DNA of 64,000 bases from VRUE01 sp963703335 (GCA_963703335.1 OY969812.1:682001-746000); one strand, 5' to 3'; numbered from the stretch's first letter, positions 7,669 through 16,434 are shown. The notes: generated from the sequence alone by a model not told the origin. Translations and numbers: made by a program.

Positions 7669-9702
7669 ATGGCCAACCGCCTGGCCCAGGAGACCAGTCC
7701 CTACCTGCTCCAGCACCGCGAGAACCCGGTCGACTGGTACCCGTGGGGGGAGGAGGCGCTGGCCCGAGCCCGCGAAGACGACCGCCCGATCCTGCTCTCC
7801 GTCGGCTACTCCGCCTGCCACTGGTGCCACGTGATGGAGCGGGAGTCCTTCGAGGACCCGGACACCGCCGCCTATATGAACGAGCACTTTGTCAATGTCA
7901 AGGTCGACCGCGAGGAGCGCCCCGACGTCGACGCCCTCTACATGGAGGCGGTGCAGACGATCAGCGGTCAAGGCGGCTGGCCGATGACGGTCTTCCTCGA
8001 CCCCGAGGGAGTGCCCTTCTACGGCGGCACCTACTTCCCGCCCGACGAGGGACGAGGCATGCCGAGCTTCCGCATGGTGATGGAAGCCGTCGTCGACGCC
8101 TTTCAGAGCAAGCGCGAGGAGTTGCGGCAACGGGCGCCCGAGATGCGGGCGCGCTTGGGCGCGATCGGCCGGGTCGAGCCGGCGAGCGAGACACCGGAGG
8201 CGGTACTCCTCGAAGAGGCGGTGGAGAGGCTGCGCAGCATCGCCGACATGGAGCGCGGCGGCTTCGGCGGCGCTCCGAAGTTCCCGCCGGCGTCCTCGCT
8301 CGAGCTGCTGCTGAGCCGCGGCGAGCGAGAGATCCCGGAGCGGACCCTCGACGCGATGCTTGCCGGCGGCATCTACGACCAGATCGGCGGCGGCTTTGCC
8401 CGCTACTCGGTCGACGCCGTCTGGCTCGTGCCCCACTTCGAGAAGATGCTCTACGACAACGCCCTGCTGGCCCGCGCTTACCTGCACGGCTGGCAGGTCT
8501 TCGGTCATCGGCGCTACCGACGCGCCTGCGAGGAGACACTGGACTGGGCACTGCGCGAGATGCGCGGCCCGGAGGGCGGCTTCTACTCGGCCCTCGACGC
8601 CGACTCCGAGGGCGAGGAGGGCCGCTTCTACGTCTGGACCCCCGAGCAGATCCGCAACGCCCTGGCGCCCCCGGCATCCGCGGCGACCGAAGAGGCGAAC
8701 TGCATCAACTTTTCCTCTCAGCAGATAGAAAAGTTGATGCAGTTCTATGGAGTCAGCGAGGCGGGGAACTTCGAGGGGCGGAACATCCTGCATCTTGCGG
8801 ATGGGGTCGATGCGGCCGAGCCCGACGGGCTGGATGAGATGCGGCGCGCCCTCTATGCGGCGCGCGCCAAGCGCGTCTGGCCGGGGCTCGACGACAAGCG
8901 GCTCACCGCCTGGAATGCGCTGATGATCGCCGCGCTGGCCGAGGCCGGAGCGGTCCTGGGACGCGAGAACTACCTCGACGCGGCCCGTGCCTGCGCCAAC
9001 TTCGCCTGGTCCGAGCTGCGCGATCCCGACGGCAACCTGCTGCGCACCTACAAGGACGGCCCCGCGCACCTGGGCGCCTATCTGGAGGACCACGCATTCC
9101 TGCTCGAGGCGCTGCTTACCCTCTACGAAGCGAGCTTCGAGCCCGAGTGGTTCGAGCGGGCCCGCGTGCTGGCCGACACCCTCCTCGACCGCTTCGCCGA
9201 TGAGGAGCGCGGCGGCTTCTTCTCCACCTCCGACGACCACGAAGCGCTGATCGCCCGGCGTAAGGAGATCGGCGATCACCCGATCCCCTCCGGCAACTCC
9301 TCCGCCGCCCTCGGCCTGCTCCGCCTGGCCGCTCTCAGCGGCGAGCGCTCCTATGAAGCTGCCGCGGAATCCGTCCTCCGCCTCTTCGCCGGCCCGGCCG
9401 GCCAGCACCCAGAGTCCTTCGCCCACCTCCTCCGCGCCATCGACTTCCACCTCTCCCCCGCGAAGGAGGTCGCACTGATCGGCGACGACCTCGCCGAGCT
9501 GGCCGCCACCGTGCGCAGCGCGCACCGCCCCCACCTGGTCCTGGCCGGCGGCCCAGAGGGCAGCGACACCCCAGCGCTGCTCAGGGACCGGCCGACGATC
9601 GAGGGCAGGTCCGCCGCTTACGTCTGCGAGCGCTTCACCTGCCAGCAGCCGGTCACCGACGCGGACGGCCTCATCGACCTGCTAAGGATGCAGGACCAGT
9701 GA
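7669..9702 (+). CDS. DUF255 / YyaL-type thioredoxin-domain protein
   Basis: The 677-residue product matches the DUF255 family (bacterial YyaL, animal SPATA20). The N-terminal 160 residues form a thioredoxin-like fold with the redox motif CHWCHVM and the adjoining GGWPMTVFLDP and YGGTYFPP stretches. The rest resembles a six-hairpin glycosidase fold. Biochemical function is not established for the family. A palindromic element (8697-8745) is inserted in the second half and translated as NCINFS...KLMQF, lengthening a linker just before the conserved GNFEGRNIL. The stop overlaps the GTG start of the MMPL gene, so the two are translationally coupled. Confidence 0.9.
   Translation: MANRLAQETSPYLLQHRENPVDWYPWGEEALARAREDDRPILLSVGYSACHWCHVMERESFEDPDTAAYMNEHFVNVKVDREERPDVDALYMEAVQTISGQGGWPMTVFLDPEGVPFYGGTYFPPDEGRGMPSFRMVMEAVVDAFQSKREELRQRAPEMRARLGAIGRVEPASETPEAVLLEEAVERLRSIADMERGGFGGAPKFPPASSLELLLSRGEREIPERTLDAMLAGGIYDQIGGGFARYSVDAVWLVPHFEKMLYDNALLARAYLHGWQVFGHRRYRRACEETLDWALREMRGPEGGFYSALDADSEGEEGRFYVWTPEQIRNALAPPASAATEEANCINFSSQQIEKLMQFYGVSEAGNFEGRNILHLADGVDAAEPDGLDEMRRALYAARAKRVWPGLDDKRLTAWNALMIAALAEAGAVLGRENYLDAARACANFAWSELRDPDGNLLRTYKDGPAHLGAYLEDHAFLLEALLTLYEASFEPEWFERARVLADTLLDRFADEERGGFFSTSDDHEALIARRKEIGDHPIPSGNSSAALGLLRLAALSGERSYEAAAESVLRLFAGPAGQHPESFAHLLRAIDFHLSPAKEVALIGDDLAELAATVRSAHRPHLVLAGGPEGSDTPALLRDRPTIEGRSAAYVCERFTCQQPVTDADGLIDLLRMQDQ
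8697..8745. repeat. 49-bp palindromic element inside a coding gene (copy 2)
   Basis: Perfect 17-bp arms (8697-8713 and 8729-8745, GAACTGCATCAACTTTT) flank a 15-base loop CCTCTCAGCAGATAG. Arms and loop core match copy 1 at 269-317. Here the element begins at the third base of a codon, whereas copy 1 begins at the first, so the encoded peptides differ completely while the DNA is conserved. Confidence 0.85.
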
Positions 9703-12218
9703 AAGGCTCGCTTTTCACCTTCGCCGCCGGTCGCCGTTCGAAGTGGGTCGTCTTCGCGATCTGGTTCGCGGCGATCTTCATCGCCTTCGGGGTCAACCTG
9801 CCGGGCAAGTTCGAAGACGCCGAAAGCAACGAGGCGACCTCCTATCTGCCGGGCAGCGCCGAATCGACGAAGGCGCTCGACGCCACCGAGTCGCTGCAGA
9901 ACGGTGAAATCGCCCCTGCGGTGATCGTCTACCGGCGCGACTCGGGGCTTACCGCCGCCGACCGGCAAACGATCGTCGAAGACGTCGGCCGGATGACCGA
10001 AAAGCGCTTCCCGGGCGTCATCCCCGACGGCGAAACCGCCGCTTCCGGGGGCAAGCAGACCAGCACCACGAAACCCGCCGCTTCGGCTAAAGGCCTTGCC
10101 ACGACCTGCCCGGCCACCGGCGGCAGCCCGGTCGCCGTCCCGGGGCAGCCCGCCGACTACGCACCTTTTGTCGGCCCGACCTGCTCGCCGGACGGCAAGG
10201 AGGCGATCATCACCGCCTACATCAAAGCCGAAGGTGAGGGTGAACGGATCGTCGACCCGGTCAAGTACTGGCGCGACCAAATCACCGACGAAAGCGGCGG
10301 CCTGGAAGCCAAGATCACCGGTGGCGCGGGCTTCTCGGCCGACGCGATCGAAGTCTTCGAAGGCATCAACGGGACGCTGCTGCTGGCGGCACTCAGCCTG
10401 GTGATCTTCCTGCTGATCGTCATCTATCGCTCGCCGATGTTCTTCCTGATCCCGCTGATCGCGGTGATGTTCGCCGAGCTCCTCTCTCGCTCGCTCGGTT
10501 ACGGCCTGACTGAGCTGGGAGTGACGGTCAACGGCCAGTCGAGCTCGATCATGTCGGTCCTCGTCCTCGGCGCGGGCACCGACTACGCCCTCTTGCTCGT
10601 CTCGCGATATCGCGAGGAGCTGCACCACACGGTCGACAAGCACGAGGCAATGCGCACGGCGCTTGCCTCGGCCGGTCCGGCGATCTTCGCCTCGGCGGCG
10701 ACCGTGGTGGCCGCCTTGCTCTGCCTGATGTTGGCCAAGGTCAACGGCACCGCCGGCCTCGGCCCGATCGCGGCAATGGGGATCGCTTGCGCGGCACTCT
10801 CGATGCTCACCCTGCTGCCGGCGCTGCTAACGATCTTCGGCCGCCGCGCTTTCTGGCCCTTCGTCCCGCACACGCCGGGGACCACGCCCGACGGCGGCCA
10901 GGTCTCCGAGCGGGCGCGGCGCTCGATCGTCGAGGGCTCTGCGATCGGCGCCCTCTTGCGGGTGATCGCCGCCAGCCTGCTGGTGCTCGTGTTGCTGCCC
11001 CTGGTCCTGATCAACTGGCTGCTGCGCATACTCAGCGGCCGCCGCATCCCCTCGCTGCTCGTCGGTCCGCTCGATCGCGCCGTCTTCACGCCATACGAGG
11101 CGCGACGCCACCGCCTCGAGCACGCCTCCGATGCCACGCACGGCGCCTGGAAGCGCGTCGGCGATCGCGTGGCGGTCTCGCCACGCCGTGTCATGACCGG
11201 CTCGATTGTCGTCCTGCTCGTCCTCTGCGGCGGCTTCGCCTTCTTCTCGACCGAACTGACCAGCGAAGACAGCTACCGCACCGAAGTCGAATCGGTCGAA
11301 GGCCAGCACTTGCTCGACAAGAGCTTCCCGCCGGGCACGACCGCGCTCACCGACATCGTCGTGCCCGATCGCTCCGAAGTGCCCGCGGTGCGGGCAGCGG
11401 TGGCCGGAGCGGAAGGTGTCGAGGCGGTCTCCCAGCCGGTGGCCGAGGGCCCGCCGGGCACCCTGGTGCAGGCGACGCTCGAACCCAACCCTTACTCGAC
11501 CGAGGCCTTTGACTTGGTCGAACCGATCCGCGAGGCGGCCCACGGAGCCTCGCCAGAAGCCCTGGTTGGCGGGCCGACGGCGGTCGAATTCGACGTCCGC
11601 GACGCGGCAGGCTGGGACTCGATCGTGATCCCGCCGATCATCCTCCTCGTCGTCTTCCTCATCTTGATCGGCCTGCTGCGCGCCGTGGTCGCGCCGCTGG
11701 TCCTGATCGGAACCGTGATCCTCAGCTTCCTCGCGGCGCTCGGGGTCGGCTACTTCGCCTTCGAATTCATCTTCGACTTCCCCGGCTCGGACCCCTCGCT
11801 ACCGCTCTTCGCCTTCGTCTTCCTGGTTGCCCTGGGCGTCGACTACAACATCTTCCTGATTGCCCGCGCCCGCGAGGAGACGATCAAACACGGCTCCAAA
11901 CAGGGCATCCTCCGCGCCCTCGCGGTCACCGGCGGCGTCATCACCAGCGCCGGCATCGTGCTCGCCGGCACCTTCTCGGTCCTCGCAGTCCTCCCCCTCA
12001 CCTTCCTCACCGAGCTCGGCTTCGTCGTCGCCTTCGGCGTCCTCCTCGACACCTTCCTAGTCCGCAGCGTCCTAGTCCCCTCAATCGCCCTCTCCCTAGG
12101 CGACAAATTCTGGTGGCCCTCAGAATCTCTCAAGGCCAAGGGACGAAACCGCAGCCCCTCCCCACGCCGAGCAAGAACCGGTCCGCCCCTAGCGCCCCTC
12201 GCGCGGGTGGCGCGGTAG
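9699..12218 (+). CDS. MMPL-family RND transporter
   Basis: The 839-residue protein has the RND layout: one N-terminal membrane segment, a large extracytoplasmic domain (about residues 35-215), five clustered membrane segments, then the repeat of the same pattern after residue about 490. Both halves carry the MMPL proton-relay-type motif (GAGTDYALLLVSRYREE and GVDYNIFLIARAREE). Such proteins in actinobacteria export lipids, lipoglycans or drugs. The start is a GTG that overlaps the stop of the DUF255 gene (GTGA). The region between the two halves contains a basic cytoplasmic loop (about residues 395-490) with two additional hydrophobic stretches. Substrate unknown. Confidence 0.9.
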   Translation: MKGSLFTFAAGRRSKWVVFAIWFAAIFIAFGVNLPGKFEDAESNEATSYLPGSAESTKALDATESLQNGEIAPAVIVYRRDSGLTAADRQTIVEDVGRMTEKRFPGVIPDGETAASGGKQTSTTKPAASAKGLATTCPATGGSPVAVPGQPADYAPFVGPTCSPDGKEAIITAYIKAEGEGERIVDPVKYWRDQITDESGGLEAKITGGAGFSADAIEVFEGINGTLLLAALSLVIFLLIVIYRSPMFFLIPLIAVMFAELLSRSLGYGLTELGVTVNGQSSSIMSVLVLGAGTDYALLLVSRYREELHHTVDKHEAMRTALASAGPAIFASAATVVAALLCLMLAKVNGTAGLGPIAAMGIACAALSMLTLLPALLTIFGRRAFWPFVPHTPGTTPDGGQVSERARRSIVEGSAIGALLRVIAASLLVLVLLPLVLINWLLRILSGRRIPSLLVGPLDRAVFTPYEARRHRLEHASDATHGAWKRVGDRVAVSPRRVMTGSIVVLLVLCGGFAFFSTELTSEDSYRTEVESVEGQHLLDKSFPPGTTALTDIVVPDRSEVPAVRAAVAGAEGVEAVSQPVAEGPPGTLVQATLEPNPYSTEAFDLVEPIREAAHGASPEALVGGPTAVEFDVRDAAGWDSIVIPPIILLVVFLILIGLLRAVVAPLVLIGTVILSFLAALGVGYFAFEFIFDFPGSDPSLPLFAFVFLVALGVDYNIFLIARAREETIKHGSKQGILRALAVTGGVITSAGIVLAGTFSVLAVLPLTFLTELGFVVAFGVLLDTFLVRSVLVPSIALSLGDKFWWPSESLKAKGRNRSPSPRRARTGPPLAPLARVAR

Positions 12219-12223
12219 GGGGA

Positions 12224-12285
12224 ACCACCCCTGAGGACGCTTTAGCGACCGGAAGGGGTGGTGGGTCCCTGCCGCGACAGGACCC
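12224..12285. terminator. two adjacent stem-loops between convergent MMPL and glnA genes
   Basis: ACCACCCCT (12224-12232) pairs with AGGGGTGGT (12254-12262), and GGGTCC (12263-12268) pairs with GGACCC (12280-12285). Neither has a T-tract, but the position between two convergent stop codons suggests a bidirectional termination region. Confidence 0.45.
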
Positions 12286-12297
12286 GCGCGCCGTGCG

Positions 12298-13650
12298 CTA
12301 GAGGACGGGCAAAAACTGTTCGATCTCGTACGGAGTGACCTGCAGCCGGTAGTCGTCCCACTCCTGCCGCTTGATCTCGACGAAGCGCCGGAAAGTGTGC
12401 TCGCCCAGGGTGCGCAGGACCAGCTCGGAATCGGCCGCGATCTCGATCGCCTCGCCCAGCGTCGCCGGCAGCTGCTCGATCCCCTGATGGGAGAGCTCCT
12501 CGGGCGAGAGGTGGTAGAGGTTCTGCTCCATCGGCTCGGGCAGCTCGTAGCCCTTCTCGATCCCTTCCAGTCCCGCCTGCAGCATGCCGGCGAAGCAGAG
12601 GTAGGGATTGCAGGCGGGGTCCGGGCAGCGCAGCTCGGCGCGGGTCGCGCTCTCCTTGCCGGGGTGGTAGAGCGGCACCCGGATCAGCGCCGAGCGATTG
12701 CGGCGTGACCAGGCCAGGTAGACGGGGGCCTCATAGCCGGGGACGAGGCGCTTGTAAGAGTTGACCCACTGGGCGAAGAGCGGCGAGATCTCGCGGGCGT
12801 GCTTGAGCTGGCCGGCGATGAAGGCCTTCGCCGTGGCCGAGAGGAAGTACTGGTCGTCGGGGTCAAAGAAGGCGTTCACCCCGTCTTTTTCAAGTGACTG
12901 GTGTACGTGCATGCCGGAGCCGTTCTCGCCGAAGAGCGGCTTGGGCATGAAGGTCGCGTGCCAGCCGTACTTCATCGCGTACTCCTTGACGACGATGCGG
13001 TAGGTCATGCAGTCGTCGGCCATCGCCAGCGCGTCCTTGTAGCGCATGTCGACCTCATGCTGGGAGGGACCGACCTCGTGGTGGGTGTACTCGACGTGGA
13101 TGCCCATCTTCTCCAGCGCAAGGACCGTGTCGCGGCGCACGTCAGAGCCGGCGTCGAGCGTGGTCAGATCGAAATAGCCGCCCTCGTCGAGCCCCTCGGG
13201 GATGCCGTTCTCGGGCTTTGCCGAGCGGAAGTAGAAGAACTCGAGCTCAGGGCCGATGTTGAAGGCATCGAAGCCCATCTCCTCGGCCCGTTTCAGCGCC
13301 CGCTTCATGATCCAGCGGGGATCGCCCTCGTAAGGTTCGCCGCCGGGGACCTGGATGTCGCAGAACATCCGCGCCACAGCGTTTTCGCCCTCCGGGCGCC
13401 AAGGGATCAGGGCAAAGGTCGAAGGGTCAGGCATCGCGATCATGTCGGACTCCTCGATTGGGTTGAAGCCGGTGATCGAGGAACCGTCGAAGCCCATGCC
13501 CCCCTCGAAGGCATCCTCGAGCTCAGAGGCGTTGATCGAGAAGCTCTTCAGCTGGCCCAGCACGTCGGTGAACCAGAGCCGGACGAAGCGGACGTCGGCG
13601 TCCTTGACCATCTGGGCGACGTCAGCGGGGCTCTTCGGTTGGTCTGCCAT
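12298..13650 (-). CDS. glnA: glutamine synthetase, type I
   Basis: This 450-residue type I glutamine synthetase condenses glutamate and ammonia using ATP. Visible hallmarks are the N-terminal latch FDGSSITGF, the metal/ATP segment EYTHHEVGPSQHEVD, the flap region KPLFGENGSGMHVHQS and the substrate site AWSRRNRSALIRVP. Length is close to the short GSI-alpha group. The segment corresponding to the adenylylation loop reads QNLYHLSPEEL, so a tyrosine is present; whether it is adenylylated is uncertain. The ATG at 13650 was chosen because CAGGAGGCAG lies just upstream; an in-frame extension to 13713 has no ribosome site. It stands alone with convergent terminators downstream. Confidence 0.95.
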   Translation of the reverse strand: MADQPKSPADVAQMVKDADVRFVRLWFTDVLGQLKSFSINASELEDAFEGGMGFDGSSITGFNPIEESDMIAMPDPSTFALIPWRPEGENAVARMFCDIQVPGGEPYEGDPRWIMKRALKRAEEMGFDAFNIGPELEFFYFRSAKPENGIPEGLDEGGYFDLTTLDAGSDVRRDTVLALEKMGIHVEYTHHEVGPSQHEVDMRYKDALAMADDCMTYRIVVKEYAMKYGWHATFMPKPLFGENGSGMHVHQSLEKDGVNAFFDPDDQYFLSATAKAFIAGQLKHAREISPLFAQWVNSYKRLVPGYEAPVYLAWSRRNRSALIRVPLYHPGKESATRAELRCPDPACNPYLCFAGMLQAGLEGIEKGYELPEPMEQNLYHLSPEELSHQGIEQLPATLGEAIEIAADSELVLRTLGEHTFRRFVEIKRQEWDDYRLQVTPYEIEQFLPVL

Positions 13651-13825
13651 TAACTGCCTCCTGGGGCTCGCGCTTGTCCGCTTCGAGCGCGCAACGATAG
13701 GCCAAAGTTCCATCGCGAACCGGCCCGCGACGGGCGGCAGTGAACCGGTCGCGTAGATCTGCCCGTATTCGGGTAGAGAGCGGGTGCTTTGAGGCAGCTT
13801 GCAAGCCGACCGAAAAGCAGCTATA

Positions 13826-13842
13826 ACTTACGAGACGTAAGT
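13826..13842. promoter_or_regulatory. palindrome ACTTAC-N5-GTAAGT upstream of the AhpD-like gene
   Basis: ACTTAC-GAGAC-GTAAGT is a perfect inverted repeat with a five-base spacer, between the divergent glnA and AhpD-like genes. It shares the core TAC-N5-GTA with the BlaI-type boxes found from 26 kb onward but not their outer CC/GG bases, so membership in that regulon is uncertain. Confidence 0.5.
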
Positions 13843-13923
13843 AGCTGGCTGAAAGTAAAGTAAAGGCCAATTAAAGGCTCTGTAAAGCCGAATTCCCCAC
13901 TCGGAGCCGGAGGCGGATGCAAC

Positions 13924-14490
13924 GTGACAGTTAAAACAGACGTGAGCAGGTTCCAGATCCACGACGAGTTGACGGCACCTGACGAGAGCGCTCCCCTGAT
14001 CAAAACGATCCAGGCCACGGGTGGCGCGGTGACCAAGTTCGTAGGCGTGCTCGCCGGCGCGCCCGCCGTGCTGCGGGCGTACACGCGGATGAGGTCAGAG
14101 CTTCGCGGCGGCGTCCTGCCGCGGGCGACGCGCGAGCGGATCGCGCTGGCGGTAGCCGAGTACCGCGACGACACCTACAGCATTGCCCAACACGCGAAGT
14201 CGGCACGCAGCGCCGGGCTCGGTCTCGATGAGGTATCCCGGGCCCGCAGCTTCAACTCAAGCGATCCCAAAGAGGCGGCCTTGCTCGAGTACCTGCATGG
14301 CGCCCTGGAGGCAAACGGCCACCCTCCCCTTCACCTCCACGAGGAGGCACGCGAGATCGGCTGGAGCGATGAGGAGCTGCTAGAGGCCGTCGCGCACCTG
14401 GTGCTCAACGAGTTCCAAAGTCTGATTGCGGGAGCAGCTGAGCTACCCAAAGACCAGAGCGGGCCGCGGGTCCTTCCCTCGGTCGCGTAA
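13924..14490 (+). CDS. AhpD / carboxymuconolactone decarboxylase-like protein lacking the cysteine pair
   Basis: The 188-residue all-helical product has the AhpD-like layout: the RERIALAVAEYRDDTYSIAQHAKSARSAGL segment lies where catalytic members carry CxxC followed by a histidine. Here the cysteine positions are occupied by other residues (TYS in place of xYC) while the histidine is kept, so peroxidase activity is unlikely in the usual form. Start is GTG at 13924 preceded by GGAGGCGG. The gene is monocistronic, flanked by a palindrome upstream and a strong terminator downstream. A relative of the uncharacterised CMD-fold proteins is the safest call. Confidence 0.75.
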   Translation: MTVKTDVSRFQIHDELTAPDESAPLIKTIQATGGAVTKFVGVLAGAPAVLRAYTRMRSELRGGVLPRATRERIALAVAEYRDDTYSIAQHAKSARSAGLGLDEVSRARSFNSSDPKEAALLEYLHGALEANGHPPLHLHEEAREIGWSDEELLEAVAHLVLNEFQSLIAGAAELPKDQSGPRVLPSVA

Positions 14491-14513
14491 GCGTGGATAG
14501 GAGGGCGGGTGCC

Positions 14514-14561
14514 CTTCCCAAAACACTCAAGAGCGGCCGCCAGGCCGCTCGTTTTGGGAGG
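14514..14561. terminator. strong bidirectional stem-loop
   Basis: TTCCCAAAAC pairs with GTTTTGGGA, enclosing a second perfect stem GAGCGGCC/GGCCGCTC. A-rich and T-rich flanks on either side suit termination from both directions, and it separates the convergent AhpD-like and secreted-protein genes. Confidence 0.75.
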
Positions 14562-14582
14562 GGTGCCCGACCCCTCCCCACG

Positions 14583-15269
14583 CTAGTCCTCGACTACGGT
14601 GACTGTGTAAAGCAGCCGCGCTGTTGAGTAACGGCAGCCGTATTCGGCGCGGGTGCCGACTTTCTCTTGGGCTTCGCCTTGGCGGACGTCGTTGGGGTCG
14701 ATGCATTTGCCGGCTTCGCGGCTGGCGCGCCAGGCGCTGGTTGAGGACTGGCCTTGGGCGAAGGCTGGGGCCCAGGTGGGGACTGTGAGGCCGACTATGT
14801 CGCCTGCTTTGACGCGTAGGGAGGCGCCGAATTTGACGGTTTGCCCCAAGTAGGGGCTGAGGACATGGACCGAGCCCTGGGCGCGGAGGGCGTAGCGGGG
14901 CGGGTTGGTGCCGGCTACGCGGCGAAGGATGGCGAGGCGTGCCTCGGGAGGCGTGCCGAAGAAGCCGTTGAAGAATGAGCGCTGGCTGGCCGTTGGCTCC
15001 GAGAGGGTGAGCGTCCAGGAAGTGATCTTGCCGTCGCGTCGCACGCGGAAGGGCAGCGAGCCCTGGCTGGTGCTGACCTGGAAGCCGGTGACGCTGCCGA
15101 TCGCCTGGCAGGGCGACTCCGGGCAAGAGGGATCGGGCATCGTCGCGGTATTGCCGAGCACGACCGTGGTGTGCTGGCGTTCTTCCGTGGCGGCGCCGGC
15201 GCTACCAGCAAAGACGACGAGGAGCATCAGCAGTCCGGCGTAGACAGCTGCCTGCAAAAACCTCGACAT
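14583..15269 (-). CDS. secreted protein of unknown function
   Basis: The 228-residue product has a signal peptide (SRFLQAAVYAGLLMLLVVFAGSAGA) with probable cleavage before ATEERQH. The mature part has four cysteines (two in DPSCPESPCQ, two near the end) and no recognised domain; the pattern of alternating hydrophobic residues suggests a beta-sandwich. The ATG at 15269 was chosen because GAGAGGAGC precedes it, against a longer frame starting at 15323. It is separated by a terminator from the convergent upstream gene and follows the RlpA-like gene on the same strand. I do not recognise a function. Confidence 0.65.
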   Translation of the reverse strand: MSRFLQAAVYAGLLMLLVVFAGSAGAATEERQHTTVVLGNTATMPDPSCPESPCQAIGSVTGFQVSTSQGSLPFRVRRDGKITSWTLTLSEPTASQRSFFNGFFGTPPEARLAILRRVAGTNPPRYALRAQGSVHVLSPYLGQTVKFGASLRVKAGDIVGLTVPTWAPAFAQGQSSTSAWRASREAGKCIDPNDVRQGEAQEKVGTRAEYGCRYSTARLLYTVTVVED

Positions 15270-15347
15270 ACAAATGCTCCTCTCGTCGGAAACCTGCCCG
15301 TTCCGGGGCAGATTTACCATCAAACCGAGAAATCCTGCTTAGTAGCG

Positions 15348-15857
15348 CTAGTGAGAGGGGCCGACTGCGACTGCATATCGAACCTGCCCCACCCCTTCGA
15401 AATCGAGCGCGAGGCGAGCGCCGTTGGTGAGGTCGAAGTCGTTGCCCGGCGTGTAAGGGCCGCGATCGATGACCCGGGTGACCAGGGAGTGGCCGTGGTA
15501 GTTGAACTTGACGCTCGTTCCACAGGGCAGCGTGCGATGGGCGACGCCGATCGTGCCCGGCCGCAGGGTCTGGCCACAGGCGGTGCCATTGCCGTAGAGC
15601 CCCGGCCCGTACCAGGTTGCGCCGGCGGTGCGCATAGGGCTACTGAAGACGAGACCCGCCCCACCCGAGGTGCCGCCTTCGGGAGCGGGAGCAGCGGCTC
15701 CGCCGGTCTGCGCCTCTGCTGCAAGGGGGGTCAGAGCCAGGGAGAGCAGCGCCGTTGCCAGGGAAATTCGGCGCAGCCGTCGGCCGAGGTACGCGCGCGC
15801 AGCGTGCCCTTGCCGTGAATGATCTTTCCGCCCGTGGCGGTTCCTGCCTGCCTTCAT
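15348..15857 (-). CDS. RlpA-like double-psi beta-barrel secreted protein
   Basis: The 169-residue protein has a basic N terminus and a signal/membrane segment (SLATALLSLALTPLAAEA), a short Ala/Gly/Pro linker and a C-terminal RlpA-like double-psi beta-barrel from about residue 76. Recognisable family elements are TWYGPGLYGNGTACGQTL, AHRTLPCGTSVKF and TRVIDRGPY with the conserved aspartate. Such domains bind or cleave peptidoglycan. The gene is preceded by a c-di-AMP riboswitch (15868-16015), the same control seen for resuscitation factors and wall hydrolases in actinobacteria, so its synthesis is probably tied to turgor or potassium signalling. Confidence 0.85.
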   Translation of the reverse strand: MKAGRNRHGRKDHSRQGHAARAYLGRRLRRISLATALLSLALTPLAAEAQTGGAAAPAPEGGTSGGAGLVFSSPMRTAGATWYGPGLYGNGTACGQTLRPGTIGVAHRTLPCGTSVKFNYHGHSLVTRVIDRGPYTPGNDFDLTNGARLALDFEGVGQVRYAVAVGPSH

Positions 15858-15867
15858 AGCTCTTTAC

Positions 15868-16015
15868 GACGCTTACGGGGTTAGCTGACGGGCTCGCGCT
15901 GAAAGAGCTGCGCTACGCGGCAGAAGCCTGCGATTCGCCCCAACTTTTGGGTCCCCCGCTCTTCGCGATATGTGGGCGAAGATTCAGCGGAAGTTGGCGG
16001 CAGATTAGCAAACGC
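15868..16015 (-). promoter_or_regulatory. c-di-AMP (ydaO/yuaA-type) riboswitch before the RlpA-like gene
   Basis: Read on the minus strand, this leader contains the ydaO hallmarks: a GGGGGACCC segment pairing region, TTGGGGCGAATC, GTAGCGCAGCTCTTTCAGCG and the closing block CGTCAGCTAACCCCGTAAGC, immediately before the RlpA-like start. The same blocks recur in the plus-strand leader at 57343-57480. These riboswitches usually turn expression off when c-di-AMP is high. Confidence 0.85.
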
Positions 16016-16041
16016 TAAGACAGAAATTTTCCCAAGCATGG

Positions 16042-16067
16042 AAAAGGCCCCTTTGCAGGGGCCTTTT
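16042..16067 (-). terminator. intrinsic terminator of rnpB
   Basis: AAAAGGCCCC and GGGGCCTTTT form a perfect ten-base-pair stem. It lies immediately downstream of the RNase P RNA on the minus strand and is followed there by CCATGCTTGGG. The A/T ends make it usable in both directions. Confidence 0.85.
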
Positions 16068-16071
16068 CGTT

Positions 16072-16434
16072 AGCGGGCCTATAAGCCGGATCCTGTCGTG
16101 AGCGACTATCTGTCTCACCGGGGCCGCAGCCCCGAGGGCCACCGAAGCGGCCTGCGGCCTACCTGGACCTCGCCGGGCAGGGTCGACGGTCCTGCTTGGC
16201 CTTGCACCTGGCGGGGTTTGCCTGGCCGCCGCGTCACCGCGACGCCGGTGCGCTCTTACCGCACCATTTCACCTTTGCCTGTACGCGACTCACGTGTGGC
16301 CGCGCCATCGGCTGTGTATTTCTGTGGCACTATCCCGCGGGTTTCCCCGGGTGGGCGTTACCCACCGCCATGCCCTCTGGTGTCCGGACTTTCCTCGAGG
16401 GGTTTTCTCTCCCCCCGCAGTCGCTCGGCCCGCT
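16072..16434 (-). ncRNA. rnpB: RNase P RNA (bacterial type A)
   Basis: On the minus strand the 5' part contains GAGGAAAGTCCGGACACC and the 3' end reads ACAGGATCCGGCTTATAGG, both diagnostic of RNase P RNA. The P1 helix can be drawn between AGCGGGCC at the 5' end (16427-16434) and GGCCCGCT at the 3' end (16072-16079), which sets the ends and a length near 363 nt. The RNA is the catalytic subunit that trims tRNA 5' leaders. Open frames that cross this interval on the plus strand are fortuitous. Confidence 0.95.

Noticed and set aside
7645..9534. 629-residue minus-strand frame opposite the DUF255 gene
   Set aside because: It is an antisense shadow: the plus-strand protein has CxxC and family motifs throughout, whereas the minus frame has no domain and is rich in Gly/Ala/Arg.
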